Assembly: GCA_964016875.1 (NCBI GenBank)
Contig: OZ024735.1
Span: forward strand, 12,439,699 to 12,503,698
Reading direction: 5' to 3'
DNA: 64,000 nucleotides
From: Fallopia convolvulus
Taxonomy: Eukaryota > Streptophyta > Magnoliopsida > Caryophyllales > Polygonaceae
The translations under genes were made by a program, and so were the position numbers. Positions 53,187-62,577 of this stretch are shown in pieces. A model generated the notes under the pieces. It made no database searches, was not told where the DNA came from, and saw nothing but the letters and a program-made list of their open reading frames with translations. How positions within the stretch are numbered: position 1 is the stretch's first letter; every line of letters starts with the position of its first letter.

Positions 53187-54445
53187 TCATCAACACACAA
53201 CAACATCCCAACACAAAGGGAACCCCATACTTAGTCTCTAGACTCACATGCATCTCAATTCAACATAAATCATCATGGACATCTTCTAACAATAGCTAAG
53301 CAAATGATCATTCTACATCATGATTAGACTATAGACAACAATTAAACACATGAATCCACATGATATCACAAGAAGAGAGCAAAAACAACTAGGATCGACT
53401 TTCAACCCATGTCGGGCCCGACTTTCTCAACCTCGGTCCGACATGTTGGACCGACTTCCACAACTCGGGCCCGACGCTCCTGGGCACATCGATCTCGACC
53501 TAGTTCATGCTTCGACTACTAACCTCAAATCAACCCAAATCACTCTATCATGCACTTAAATTTCAAATTCAACCATCAAACATCCCTAATCGAAGTTCTA
53601 AATGGATCTAAGCATGCATAAACAACTTTAAAGCTCAATTTCACAAATCATGCAAATCCACCATTGATGCTAAAGCTCAAGCTCTCAATCAAACATGGCA
53701 TTACTCAATCTATGCAATGAAAGCACAAAATTTTCAAAGAGATAAGTAGAGATCGAGTAACACATACCGGATTCGAAGAGTAATTGAACTTTTGAACAAA
53801 TAAGCAACTTAGAACTCAAATTTCCTAGATCTAGATCTAGATGGGGGACGAAGGACTATATTGAACTCGAGATTTCTACTTGGATTCGGGTTTGGGAGGC
53901 CTTTTTGTGGTTGGAACGAGATGAAGTGGGGATGGATGTGGATCGAGTATGGTGAGGGTAGGGGCGGCCGAGTTTGAGAGTTTTTGAGGGAGAGGGGTTG
54001 TATTTTGGGAATGGTAGTTGATGATGAAGATGATAGGTAGGTGGGGGTTGGTATTTAATGGGGGAAAGGGACAAATTAGGTCAAGGGCAAAATTGGCATT
54101 CCAACTAGTCGGATCAAGTTGGACCGACTTCATGGACCGACGTCCCTATGTCGGGCCCGACTTACCTGGGCTCGATGTGGGAGTATTCGGGTTACCAATT
54201 TTTACTCCATCCTCATGCAACTTCTTTCCCATATTTCCATTTAAATATTTCCCCTCAAATCCTACACAACTTTGGAGGATGCACAACACCATAAATCCAC
54301 AAAACACTAGATAAGGATTGGTTAGAGAAAAGCTAAGCTAAACTAAGAAAATTAAACTAAAATTACGAAAAGAAAGCTACTAGCTCAGGTTGCCTCCCGA
54401 GAAGCGCTCGTTTAGAGTCACTAGCTTGACTTCCTAACCTCAACC
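53187..54445 (-). other. E4 leader between gag-protease and ORF1
   Basis: Non-coding. It carries TCGGGCCCGA at 53412, 53465 and 54151 with several half-motifs (GGACCGAC), and a conserved block at 54386-54430 (minus AAACGAGCGCTTCTCGGGAG then GCAACC). A third, weaker PPT-like word with a small hairpin (AGTCT-AG-AGACT, 53222-53244) lies just before ORF1. Reverse transcriptase to integrase would normally lie here; none is present. Confidence 0.75.
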
Positions 54446-57400
54446 TTATGGAGGGTGAAACACGGTGAATTGTTCGCCATTGTTATGCTCATTCCCATTG
54501 CCTTCATACCCATAAAACCACCAACGATGGTCCACATAAGCATGGCTCTCCGATCTCGGGCCTATCTCATCATACTCCTCCAACGGATGAGACTTCTCCT
54601 CCTTGCTTGCTCTATCATGTTTTCCTTGCCCTACACCATAGTCATCCAAAGTATTCCTAGGAGATTCTACTAATTCACCTTTTAAATCACTAAGGCATAT
54701 ATAGGAGTCTCCTAGGTCATCATCCAAATCACTCAAGCAAATATAGGAATCAAAATTTTGGGAAGAATTGTGATCTTCACCAACATTAAAAGGATATGAG
54801 TAAGGATACTTTTCATCTCCTCTTGAGCTAGCATTGTTCCTTGACTCATCATGATCCCTAAGTTGCTCCAACAACTCCCTCACTTGTGTTTGTTCATTGA
54901 AGCTCTCATCATCCCCTAAAGCAACAACCTCCCTAGCAACTTCCACTTCTTCATGTTCTCTCTTGGCACTCTCTTCAAGCTTAAGAATGGCCAAGGCGTC
55001 CGGCTCATTCAAAGCTTTGTTGAAGTGGAAATCTACCTTCTCTTCCCCAATCTCAAAGGAGACCTTCCCGTTCTTGACATCGAACCTTGCCCCCGCTGTA
55101 GCTAAGAATGGTCTCCCTAAGATTATTGGAACCAAGGGATCCTCATGCATGTCCAAGATCACGAAATCATCGGGGACAAAGTACTTTCCAACCCTCACCG
55201 GAACGTCATCCAATATTCCTTTGGCCTTGATGATGGAACCGTCGGCCATGGTTAGGGACATATCGGCCGGCTCCATTTCACCCAAATTTGCTCTTCGCCA
55301 AATGCTAGCGGGCATCACCGAAACACTTGCCCCAAGGTCACATAAAGCTTGGAAATTTTGAGACCCCACACCAATGGTTATAGCAAAACGACCGGGATCT
55401 CCTAGCTTTTGTGGTAACTCCAAGGTCTTGACTTCATCTTGCATTTCCACTATGGACCTCTTCTTGCTCAAAATCTCCCTTAAAAACTTGGCATAAGATG
55501 GCATCTCACTCAATGCGTCGGTGAACGGGATGGAGATGTTCAAGCCTTGCAAGAGTTTGAGAAACCTCTTGAACTTGTTCTCAACATCATCTTTCGGCTT
55601 CTTCGAGGGATATGGGAGAATTGTTGCACCTTGAATCTTGCTCGGATCAACCTCTTTGGACTTCCCTACTTCAATTTCAACATTTTCTGAATGGACCGAC
55701 TTGGGCACAATGTCGGGCCCGATGTTGTGAATCTCGGTCCTGGACTGAGGGGTTGGATCGAGGTCTGTGTACGTCGGTCCCGAGTTGCTCTCGACCTCGG
55801 TCCGGGGTGAAGGAGTCGATCTTCTTGCTGGGTCGACTTCGGGGAACGTCGGACCCGACTTGCTGGGTAAGTTGGTCCGACTCTCTTCATTCTTCTTAGG
55901 CACGTGTGGCTCGGGTAGGTTTCGGCCACTTCTCAATCCAATTGCCCGGACTTCATTTTGATTGTTTTGAGCTCGAGGATTCTCCTCGGGTCGGCCCGGA
56001 AGTCTCCCATTCTCTCTCGGGGCTTGAGTCGCAATTTGGGCAAATTGATTGTCGACTTGCCTCCTCCATGCACCAAACTCATTGAATTGGGTCCTCATCT
56101 CCTTGAACCAATCTCTCATCTCTTGAGCAAATGTTTGTAACTCATTGAATCCGGGTGGTCTATATGGTGGTGGTGGCGCCCTTGGCTCGTTTTGGTTGAA
56201 ATTGTTGTTGTAGCCTTGAGCTTGACCGTTGTTCCACCGGCCATTGCCACCATTGTTGAAGTTGCCTCTTCCACCAAAATTTCCACGAACATAGTTTGCC
56301 TCCTCAATTCGCTCGGCCAAGCGCACTTGGCTCTCATTCGGACAAACTTGTGTAGCATGTGCAAAGGATCCACACTCCTCACAAGCTCTAGCATTTTGCT
56401 TGTAGTAGTGGACTTGCCTCTTGAGCTTGCTCACTTCACCTTCAAGGAATTGGAGCTTCACATCCCTATCAATGTCTTCTCCCTTTGGATCATATAACTT
56501 CCTTGCACCTTCACCTTGAACTTTCACCTCCTTACTAGCTTGACTCACCCCATACATGGCCTCATAATCGGATAGCTTGTCAAGTAGCTCCCAAGCTTGA
56601 TCCGGTGTCAAGTCTATGAACCCACAATCGGTGTGGAGATTGAGCTTGTCCTTCGTTACCGGATTGATGCCTTGGAAAAAGATGTCTTGAAGCACATATG
56701 GTTGTTGGCCATGAGTAGGACATTGGCGCAACATCTCCTTGAAACGGTCCCATGCTTCGAAGAGAGGCTCATTCGGACCTTGTTGAAAGCTTGCAATCTT
56801 CCTTCTTAGCTTGGTTGTCTTTGAGGGAGGGAAGAACTTCATCAAGAAAGCATCATAGAGTGTCTTCCAAGTTGTGATTGACCTAGGAGCTTGGCTCTCG
56901 AGCCAATGTGTGGCCTTGCCCCCAAGTGACCATTTGAACGCCTTTAGAAGCACATACTCCAATGTCTCCTCGTCGGTAGAGATCGTCTCACACATGTCCA
57001 CAAAGCGTTTGACGTGCTCTATGGGACACTCATGTGGACGGCCCTCGAATTGATCACGCTTGATGAGGGAGATGAATTGCGTCTTGATCTCAAAATTCTT
57101 GGCAACCTCGGGAAGCACAATAGCCGGCTCGGGGACCCTCAACTCTGGATGCATGTATTGGCGTGCATTCCGGGGTAGAGCGTTGAGTTGAGCCTCGGCT
57201 CTCATCCGTTGCTCCCGTTCTCTTCTTGCCACCTCCTCTTGATTGTCCCTCTCAAGTTGCAATCTAGCCATTTCGGCCCTAAGTTGAGCCAACTCCTCAT
57301 TAACATGGAGAGCTTGATTCTCCATCCTTTTCCTTCTTCGGGCTTCCTTGAGAATACTTTCCGGATCACTCAAAAACTCAAGCTCAAGTGTTCCTCGGGA

Positions 57401-57463
57401 GGAACGAGCTAGCATACACCTATGAAACAAAAACACAAACCAAAACAAATCAAAAACAAACAA
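54446..57463 (-). CDS. E4 gag-protease polyprotein
   Basis: 1005 codons without a stop. A second in-frame ATG (residue 17, 57415; MLARSSRGTLELEF) is a more natural start. Parts in order: coiled coil about 40-95 (NEELAQLRAEMARLQLERDN); gag core about 115-290 (FVDMCETISTDEETLEYVLL, WLESQAPRSITTWKTLYDAF, FFPPSKTTKLRRKIASFQQG); CCHC knuckle C361-C364-H369-C374; Gly/Asn-rich linker; spacer about 535-590 with three SGPT/IGPD repeats encoded by the palindrome; YAKFLREIL; aspartic protease with DLGASVSVMP (D709) and PIILGRPFL (779-787); an acidic tail with YICLSDL twice. Gag forms the particle and the protease matures it. The frame ends after protease: no polymerase follows. Confidence 0.92.
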   Translation of the reverse strand: MFVFDLFWFVFLFHRCMLARSSRGTLELEFLSDPESILKEARRRKRMENQALHVNEELAQLRAEMARLQLERDNQEEVARREREQRMRAEAQLNALPRNARQYMHPELRVPEPAIVLPEVAKNFEIKTQFISLIKRDQFEGRPHECPIEHVKRFVDMCETISTDEETLEYVLLKAFKWSLGGKATHWLESQAPRSITTWKTLYDAFLMKFFPPSKTTKLRRKIASFQQGPNEPLFEAWDRFKEMLRQCPTHGQQPYVLQDIFFQGINPVTKDKLNLHTDCGFIDLTPDQAWELLDKLSDYEAMYGVSQASKEVKVQGEGARKLYDPKGEDIDRDVKLQFLEGEVSKLKRQVHYYKQNARACEECGSFAHATQVCPNESQVRLAERIEEANYVRGNFGGRGNFNNGGNGRWNNGQAQGYNNNFNQNEPRAPPPPYRPPGFNELQTFAQEMRDWFKEMRTQFNEFGAWRRQVDNQFAQIATQAPRENGRLPGRPEENPRAQNNQNEVRAIGLRSGRNLPEPHVPKKNEESRTNLPSKSGPTFPEVDPARRSTPSPRTEVESNSGPTYTDLDPTPQSRTEIHNIGPDIVPKSVHSENVEIEVGKSKEVDPSKIQGATILPYPSKKPKDDVENKFKRFLKLLQGLNISIPFTDALSEMPSYAKFLREILSKKRSIVEMQDEVKTLELPQKLGDPGRFAITIGVGSQNFQALCDLGASVSVMPASIWRRANLGEMEPADMSLTMADGSIIKAKGILDDVPVRVGKYFVPDDFVILDMHEDPLVPIILGRPFLATAGARFDVKNGKVSFEIGEEKVDFHFNKALNEPDALAILKLEESAKREHEEVEVAREVVALGDDESFNEQTQVRELLEQLRDHDESRNNASSRGDEKYPYSYPFNVGEDHNSSQNFDSYICLSDLDDDLGDSYICLSDLKGELVESPRNTLDDYGVGQGKHDRASKEEKSHPLEEYDEIGPRSESHAYVDHRWWFYGYEGNGNEHNNGEQFTVFHPP

Positions 57464-57548
57464 AGGGTTTGGGCTATTCCCTCACCCAAATCACTACCAA
57501 AACACAAAAAACTAACCAAATTGGCACTCAATGCACTTAGACTTCCCC

Positions 57549-57565
57549 GGCAACGGCGCCATTCT
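57549..57565 (-). other. E4 primer-binding site (tRNA-Asp)
   Basis: The minus strand reads TGGCGCCGTTGCCGGGG, exactly complementary to the 3' end of plant tRNA-Asp as I know it. It lies two to three bases inside the LTR boundary spacer at 57566-57567. Confidence 0.92.
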
Positions 57566-57567
57566 TT

Positions 57568-59068
57568 TGATCGCCTCTCACGATGTGCGAGGGTCAAGAG
57601 ATACAAATTATAACCCGACCCCGTTGTAGTACGTGGTGGGTGTCGAACACTCGGGAAGTCTACTCGATCGATGTGCCTAGATACCAGGAAGCTAGAAAGG
57701 AGAGCATAAAACAAAGGAAAATAAAGAAAACAGTCGGGACCGACACTGAGGTCACGTCGGGCCCGAGGTTGGCGACAAGAGGAAGTCGGGACCGACACTG
57801 GGTAAGTCGGGCCCGAGGTAGCTGGGGATGTCGAACTCAAAGATTTTAAAAGTAGATCTTGGGCTTTTGGGTTCCTTCCCTAGTATATTAAGGCTTTTCC
57901 ACCCCAATTCAGGCAATGAGTGATGATCGGACTAGGATCGAGTGCTTTTGCCCTCGTTCCAACCACATCTACACCTCGATCCATGGGGAAATCCCCTTCG
58001 AAGCAAGGTCTTGAGATTGACACATGTTCACTTTTGCTACTTTGCCAATCTCAAGCCTTGATTCCCGACTTTCGCAAGGAATTGTAGCTCGATGTAGAGT
58101 GGGTTCCTTAGATCAAACACTCAAGGCTATGGAATTGGGGTTTCTAGCCTAAACCTAGCTAGGGTTTTCCCCCATAACCCAAGATCGAGGAAATCTACTC
58201 CATGTGACAAGCAAAGAAAGCAATCAAATCAAAAGAGAAAGCAATCATCATAATCAATCTCAAAACAAAGCAAGGGTTCATTCAAATCCAAAGCAATCCA
58301 CAAATTCAATTCAAGGGTTTTCAAATCCACAAGATCAAAGCAAATCAAAGCTAAACAATCAACAAAACCTCTCAAGTCTTCCTCCTCCTTGGCCGATTCT
58401 CTCTCTCTTCCTCCTCTTCTCCTTCCTCCTTGCTCTCCAAGTATCCTCTTGGCTCCCTTGGAACCCCCCTTTTGTGTGTGAGGGAACCCCCCTTTTGTGT
58501 GTGAGGGAACCCCCTTTTGTGTGTGAGGGAACCCCCCTTTTGTGTGTGAGGGAACCCCCCTTTTGTGTGTGAGGGAACCCCTTCTTAGAAGACAAGAGGG
58601 CCTTTTATGGATTAAATGAGGGGCAAAAGTGGAAGTTCACAAATTCGTGCCTTGGAGCCCAAGTAGTCCGGTGACCGACTCGGCCCGACACGGAGGAACC
58701 TCGGGCCCGAGGTACTGTGCAACTCGGTCCGAGGTTGGAAACTTAAAAGTCGGGCCCGACGTTGTTGCATCTCGGTCCTGACTTCGTTCCACCTTCTTCT
58801 TAGTTGGCTTCTCTTGTTCTTCTTCATGGCTTGCTTCTCTCTTTCCCGCTTTAACTTGGCCTTTGCTCCATGTCTCGACCCTCCTTCAAATCCATCCTTG
58901 ATTCATGCCAAATTACCTACAAAACACATAAAAGGTGCGTAGTCTCCGAATCTCATAGAAATACGGGAACTAAGCTAAAAAGGAACAAAACGCACAAGAA
59001 AAGGGGGAAAAGAAACATATTTACAAAGGAAATCACATATGAAAACACCACCAAATAGAGAGACATCA
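57568..59068 (-). repeat. E4 right (5') LTR
   Basis: Same structure as the left LTR: TCGGGCCCGA at 57757, 57807, 58701 and 58750. The tandem array at 58460-58581 has C-run lengths 6,6,5,6,6,4. A minus-strand TATA-like CCATAAAAGG near 58601-58610 would place the RNA start in or near the array. Confidence 0.95.
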
Positions 59069-59073
59069 ACATC

Positions 59074-59830
59074 TACCTTCATTCAATACGCCTTTTGAAT
59101 ATATCATCTACATGCACGCATATATTGTTTGATGGAACATGAACTATTATTTAGTTCTTCAACTGTCCCATACAGGACTCATAAATTGTAATATTAAATA
59201 TGTTAACCTTTGTTTTACACCTAGTTATGTGTAATAACTAAATGGAAATGATCGCTAAAAGAGATTTTGACATCCTTATTTATCGGGTCAAACAACCTCA
59301 AATGGAGGGTTGATGTGTTGGCTCACCTCAAGGCCAAAGGAAAAGGTGATTGTGTTCCTCTGCCACCACATTCATGCAAGTCTCAAAACTGAGAACTTAT
59401 TTGTGGAGGATCCAAGTGAATTGTGGGAGAGCGTGAAGGAGCGCTATGATCATCAAAATGAAATTTTACTCCCACAAGCAATACATGAATTGAACAATAT
59501 TAAGATTCCCAGACTTCAAGTCCATCACTGGTACAATTGTGATATCCACATGATCATATCTCAATTGAGACTTTGTGATTAGACAATCACCGCACAAGAG
59601 ACGTTGGAGAAAACTTTATCCACTATGCATGCCTCAAATATGTTGTTGATAAATAGTACAAACATTAAGAGAAATTTCAAGAGATATTCTAACGTTTTAA
59701 AAGATTTATTGGTCGTTGAAAAGAAAATGAGCTCCTAATAGAAAACCAAAACCTTAGGTCTATCGAATCAATAATAGCCCAAGAAGAAAATGCTATGAAC
59801 AATGTATTTAATGATATAACTGTGATACAT
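59074..59830 (+). pseudogene. Ty1/copia gag (Ale/Retrofit-like), decayed
   Basis: After the E4 insertion the copia leader continues, and gag reads LKWRVDVLAHLKAKGKG (59300), then one frame over LCHHIHASLKTENLFVEDPS, ELWESVKERYDHQNEILLPQ and ISQLRLCD, stop, TLEKTLSTMHASNMLL (59610) and LLVVEKK. This is the copia gag domain that forms the particle shell. It has at least one frameshift and three stops. No protease, integrase or reverse transcriptase follows; similarity stops near 59830. Confidence 0.85.
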
Positions 59831-60024
59831 TGTAGTTTCTACGGTGTAACTAGGACTCTTCGGCACGTTTTATGAGTGTCTTAGGTTAGTTATATAAGGA
59901 TATTATGCACTTATAGATTTTGAGTTCAAGTGAAGAAAACCAAGGTTCAAGAGGAAATCAAGTTAAGAAGTTGATGTGTGCGAGGTCGTTTGTTGAAGAA
60001 CCGCGACCACAATGAGAAGTGTCA
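59831..60024. other. Spacer, nothing recognised
   Basis: This short AT-rich stretch between the copia gag relic and the LINE fragment has no feature I can support. Confidence 0.4.
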
Positions 60025-60199
60025 TGCTCGCTGGATTTGGAAGCTAGAGACCACTCCAAATACAAAAATATTTTTGTGGAAGTTATGCCAATGCAAGATG
60101 GTATTCCCATTGAGGAAAAATTGAACCAAAACCAATATAACATTACCTTATAATGCCCGCATTACGATCATCCTAGGAAAAATATAAAATTGTTATAAA
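60025..60199 (+). mobile_element. LINE fragment (zinc-binding region), paralogue of 46495-46618
   Basis: WIWKLETTPNTKIFLWKLC (60030-60095) followed by CPHYDHPRKNI (60155-60190) are the hallmark words of the plant LINE zinc-binding block. An extra stretch of about 50 bp between them is absent from the other copy. Confidence 0.65.
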
Positions 60200-60885
60200 T
60201 GTATATTTAGAATTGAGATCAGATGCGTTTTAATATTACGGTGAAAAATAAGAACACGTTACACTTGTTCGATCATCTTGTATATGTGGTCAAGATCATT
60301 ACACGCGTTTAAAAAAATTTCTAAACACGGAGGGGTATTTTCGTCACTTTCCTATACACTTACCCCCACTTCTCCTTCTCCGTTTTTCTTTTTGTCTTCA
60401 CCGAGGTACAAAGCGATTTTGCAACCTTCGATTCTTCTTCAAATGTATTGCCCATTGCTTCTTTTAATTTGGTTTGCTTTTTTTTTTGTTGATCTCGACC
60501 CAAATTTGTGTCCTCTCTTCATGGATTCTGGTATAAATCTCTTTTGTATGGTTTCAAGTTTACATTTGGGATTTTTTCAAATTTGAGAGTTCGGTACTTC
60601 GATTTACATGTTTTTTGGGTGTTTTTAAACCGATTTGTGTTGCTTTTAATAAAACCTATGAAGATTATGTATGTTTTGCTTTACAATTTCAAGTTTTTAA
60701 TTGAAAACAAAGGTTAATGGTCAATGCTCTTCTAACCATCCACCATGTGTTCCACAAAATGCCTAAATGATCAACATGGAGCTTAGAGCATTTGTTTTTA
60801 CCAATTGTTCATAAATTATGAACCTAGCATACCAAATTTTAAGCTCACGCCATTTATGAACAAAAACACATGTCACACGTACGAA

Positions 60886-61190
60886 GTATTGTGAATTAAA
60901 TTCCGTGAACCTTATTGATAATTGTTATGAACTTAATCGTATAAAGACATGAACCCACAAAATACGATGTATGTACTAGATTATGTAACAAAAATAACAA
61001 GTATTTTGAATGAAATTTCATGAACTTTGTTGACAATTGTTATGAACTTAACTGTATAAAGACATGAACCAACAAAATACCATCTATGAATACATGACAC
61101 AAAATAACAAGTATTATTAATTAGATTAAATGAACCTTGTTGACAATTGTTATGAACCTAACCATGTAAGAACATGAACCAATAGACGAA
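60886..61190. repeat. Degenerate tandem repeats of about 110 bp
   Basis: Three units share TTGATAATTGTTATGAACTT / TTGACAATTGTTATGAACTT / TTGACAATTGTTATGAACCT and a following ACATGAACC-AC/A motif. CATGAACC continues as a scattered word to about 61820. Confidence 0.8.
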
Positions 61191-61426
61191 ATTTTATGAA
61201 CTAAAAGTTATGGACTGTGAACCCGTGTAAGATATCATGAACACGTGTTTATAGAAACATGAACCAAATGAACAAATATCATGAACCAAAAGATGTGAAT
61301 CAAAATAATAATTAGTATGATTTAAAAGACATGAGTTGTAAGATAAACTATCATGAACCTAAGCATAAAAAACATTAACAAAAAAAGAACTACCATGAAC
61401 CAAAGGACATAAACCGTACGAAGAGT

Positions 61427-61498
61427 TAGCCTATGCGGGATTTAAACCCATATCTATGTGCATGCACATTGCTCTACCATTTAAGCTAATAGACTACC
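61427..61498 (-). other. tRNA-like unit, copy 1 (degenerate)
   Basis: On the minus strand TAGCTTAAATGGTAGAGCAA resembles a tRNA A box and GGTTTAAATCC a mutated B box, spaced as in a tRNA. It is not a functional tRNA: the T arm is altered and no valid anticodon arm is evident. Confidence 0.55.
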
Positions 61499-61843
61499 AC
61501 ATGACATGAACTATTAGATAAACTATAAAGAATTAAAAGTCATGAACCATAAGAATTATTATGAACCTAGCTTAGAAAAACATGAACCAAAAGAACAAGT
61601 AACATGAACCAAAAATCACGAAAGAAAAGAATAACTAGGATGAAATAAAGACATGAACCATAAGATGAACTTTGATGAACCTAATATTATTCAAACATGA
61701 ACTAAAAGAACAATTGTTATAAACAAAAAATCATTGAACAAAATTTATGAACCATAAGAAGAAATATTATGAACCTTACCTGAAAAAGACATGAACCAAA
61801 AGAACAACCGATATGAACAACAAGACATGATCGTATCAAGAAT

Positions 61844-61917
61844 TAGCCCATGTGGGATTTGAACCGACATCTATGTGCACACGTACATTGCTCTACCATT
61901 TGAGCTAATTGGCTACC
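61844..61917 (-). other. tRNA-like unit, copy 2
   Basis: Minus strand: TAGCC...GGCTA acceptor-like pairing, A box TAGCTCAAATGGTAGAGC, B box GGTTCAAATCC, total about 74 nt. The middle ATGT-ACGTGTGC-ACAT arm has a 4-bp stem and 8-nt loop, abnormal for a tRNA. It lies 417 bp from copy 1. It could be a tRNA pseudogene or the promoter head of a SINE. Confidence 0.6.
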
Positions 61918-62577
61918 AAATATACTATTTCTCAAGTGTCAAATGCACATTTCTCACTGATATAACAAGATCTAAACAAATTTACATTGATTTCTCTCAT
62001 GAAGACTTAGTAGATAACTTCAACAGTGGCAACATATCATCAATCATGACTTCTATACCAAAAGCATGTCATTAAAGAAACAATACCACTTTCAAATTAA
62101 CCATCTCAAATAAAATAATCCATAAGAGTAAGATTGAGAACCTAAAATAATAAACCCTAGAAAAGTGAAATACAAGCATACCTTTTACTGTCCCTCTCAC
62201 CATTGTTGATTCAAGATGAGTAAGATTGAGAGCCTATAATAGAGGATGGCGTTATCGGGCAAAATCTAGCATGGTCGAGCGAGATCGAGAGGTGGTGTTT
62301 GGGGGTTTTGAGACAGAAAGAGTTTTGCAGCGTATGAACAAGAGCTCAATTTGGAGACTGGGAAGTTCGGCGTTTTTGGGAAAGATTTAACTCGAAGGAT
62401 AGTTTCGTCCTTCGAACCTAAAATTTAATGTATTTACCGTGTGTGCCACCGCTTGATTTTTTCTTCTTTTTTACCGAATCTGTTTCGTTCAATCTCGCTC
62501 GTCCAATTTTTTAATCCAACATCTCTGCCTTGCTCGCACGTTTCACTGTATCAATTTAGGGTACCCGAGCATGACTC

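Larger units (their letters stand above)
48157..59068 (-). mobile_element. Element E4: complete young Athila-like LTR retrotransposon without pol
   Basis: LTRs 48157-49657 and 57568-59068 are each 1501 bp with TG...CA ends (TGATGTCTC...GGCGATCA on the minus strand) and a perfect target duplication ACATC (48152-48156, 59069-59073). Minus-strand order: 5' LTR, tRNA-Asp primer site, 1005-codon gag-protease, conserved leader block, 615-codon ORF1, non-coding region, polypurine tract, 3' LTR. By eye the LTRs differ at about 13 sites, roughly 99 percent identity. Both ORFs are uninterrupted, yet no reverse transcriptase, RNase H or integrase is encoded, so mobilisation must be in trans. It inserted into a copia relic. 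Confidence 0.95.
60210..62577. mobile_element. Unclassified 2.4-kb insertion with 10-bp target duplication
   Basis: Flanked by TGTATATTTA at 60200-60209 and 62578-62587. The paralogous segment at 47092-47110 reads straight across this point, which supports a real insertion. Ends lack clear inverted repeats. The interior has about 110-bp tandem repeats (60886-61190), many CATGAACC words and two tRNA-like units. Its right part, 62200-62400, reads like a minus-strand gene edge but holds no ORF I can name. A Mutator-like origin fits the duplication length; a composite or SINE-related origin is possible. Confidence 0.5.

Noticed and set aside
61844..61917. A functional tRNA gene
   Set aside because: The anticodon arm has a 4-bp stem and 8-nt loop, the sister copy is more degraded, and both sit in repetitive DNA.
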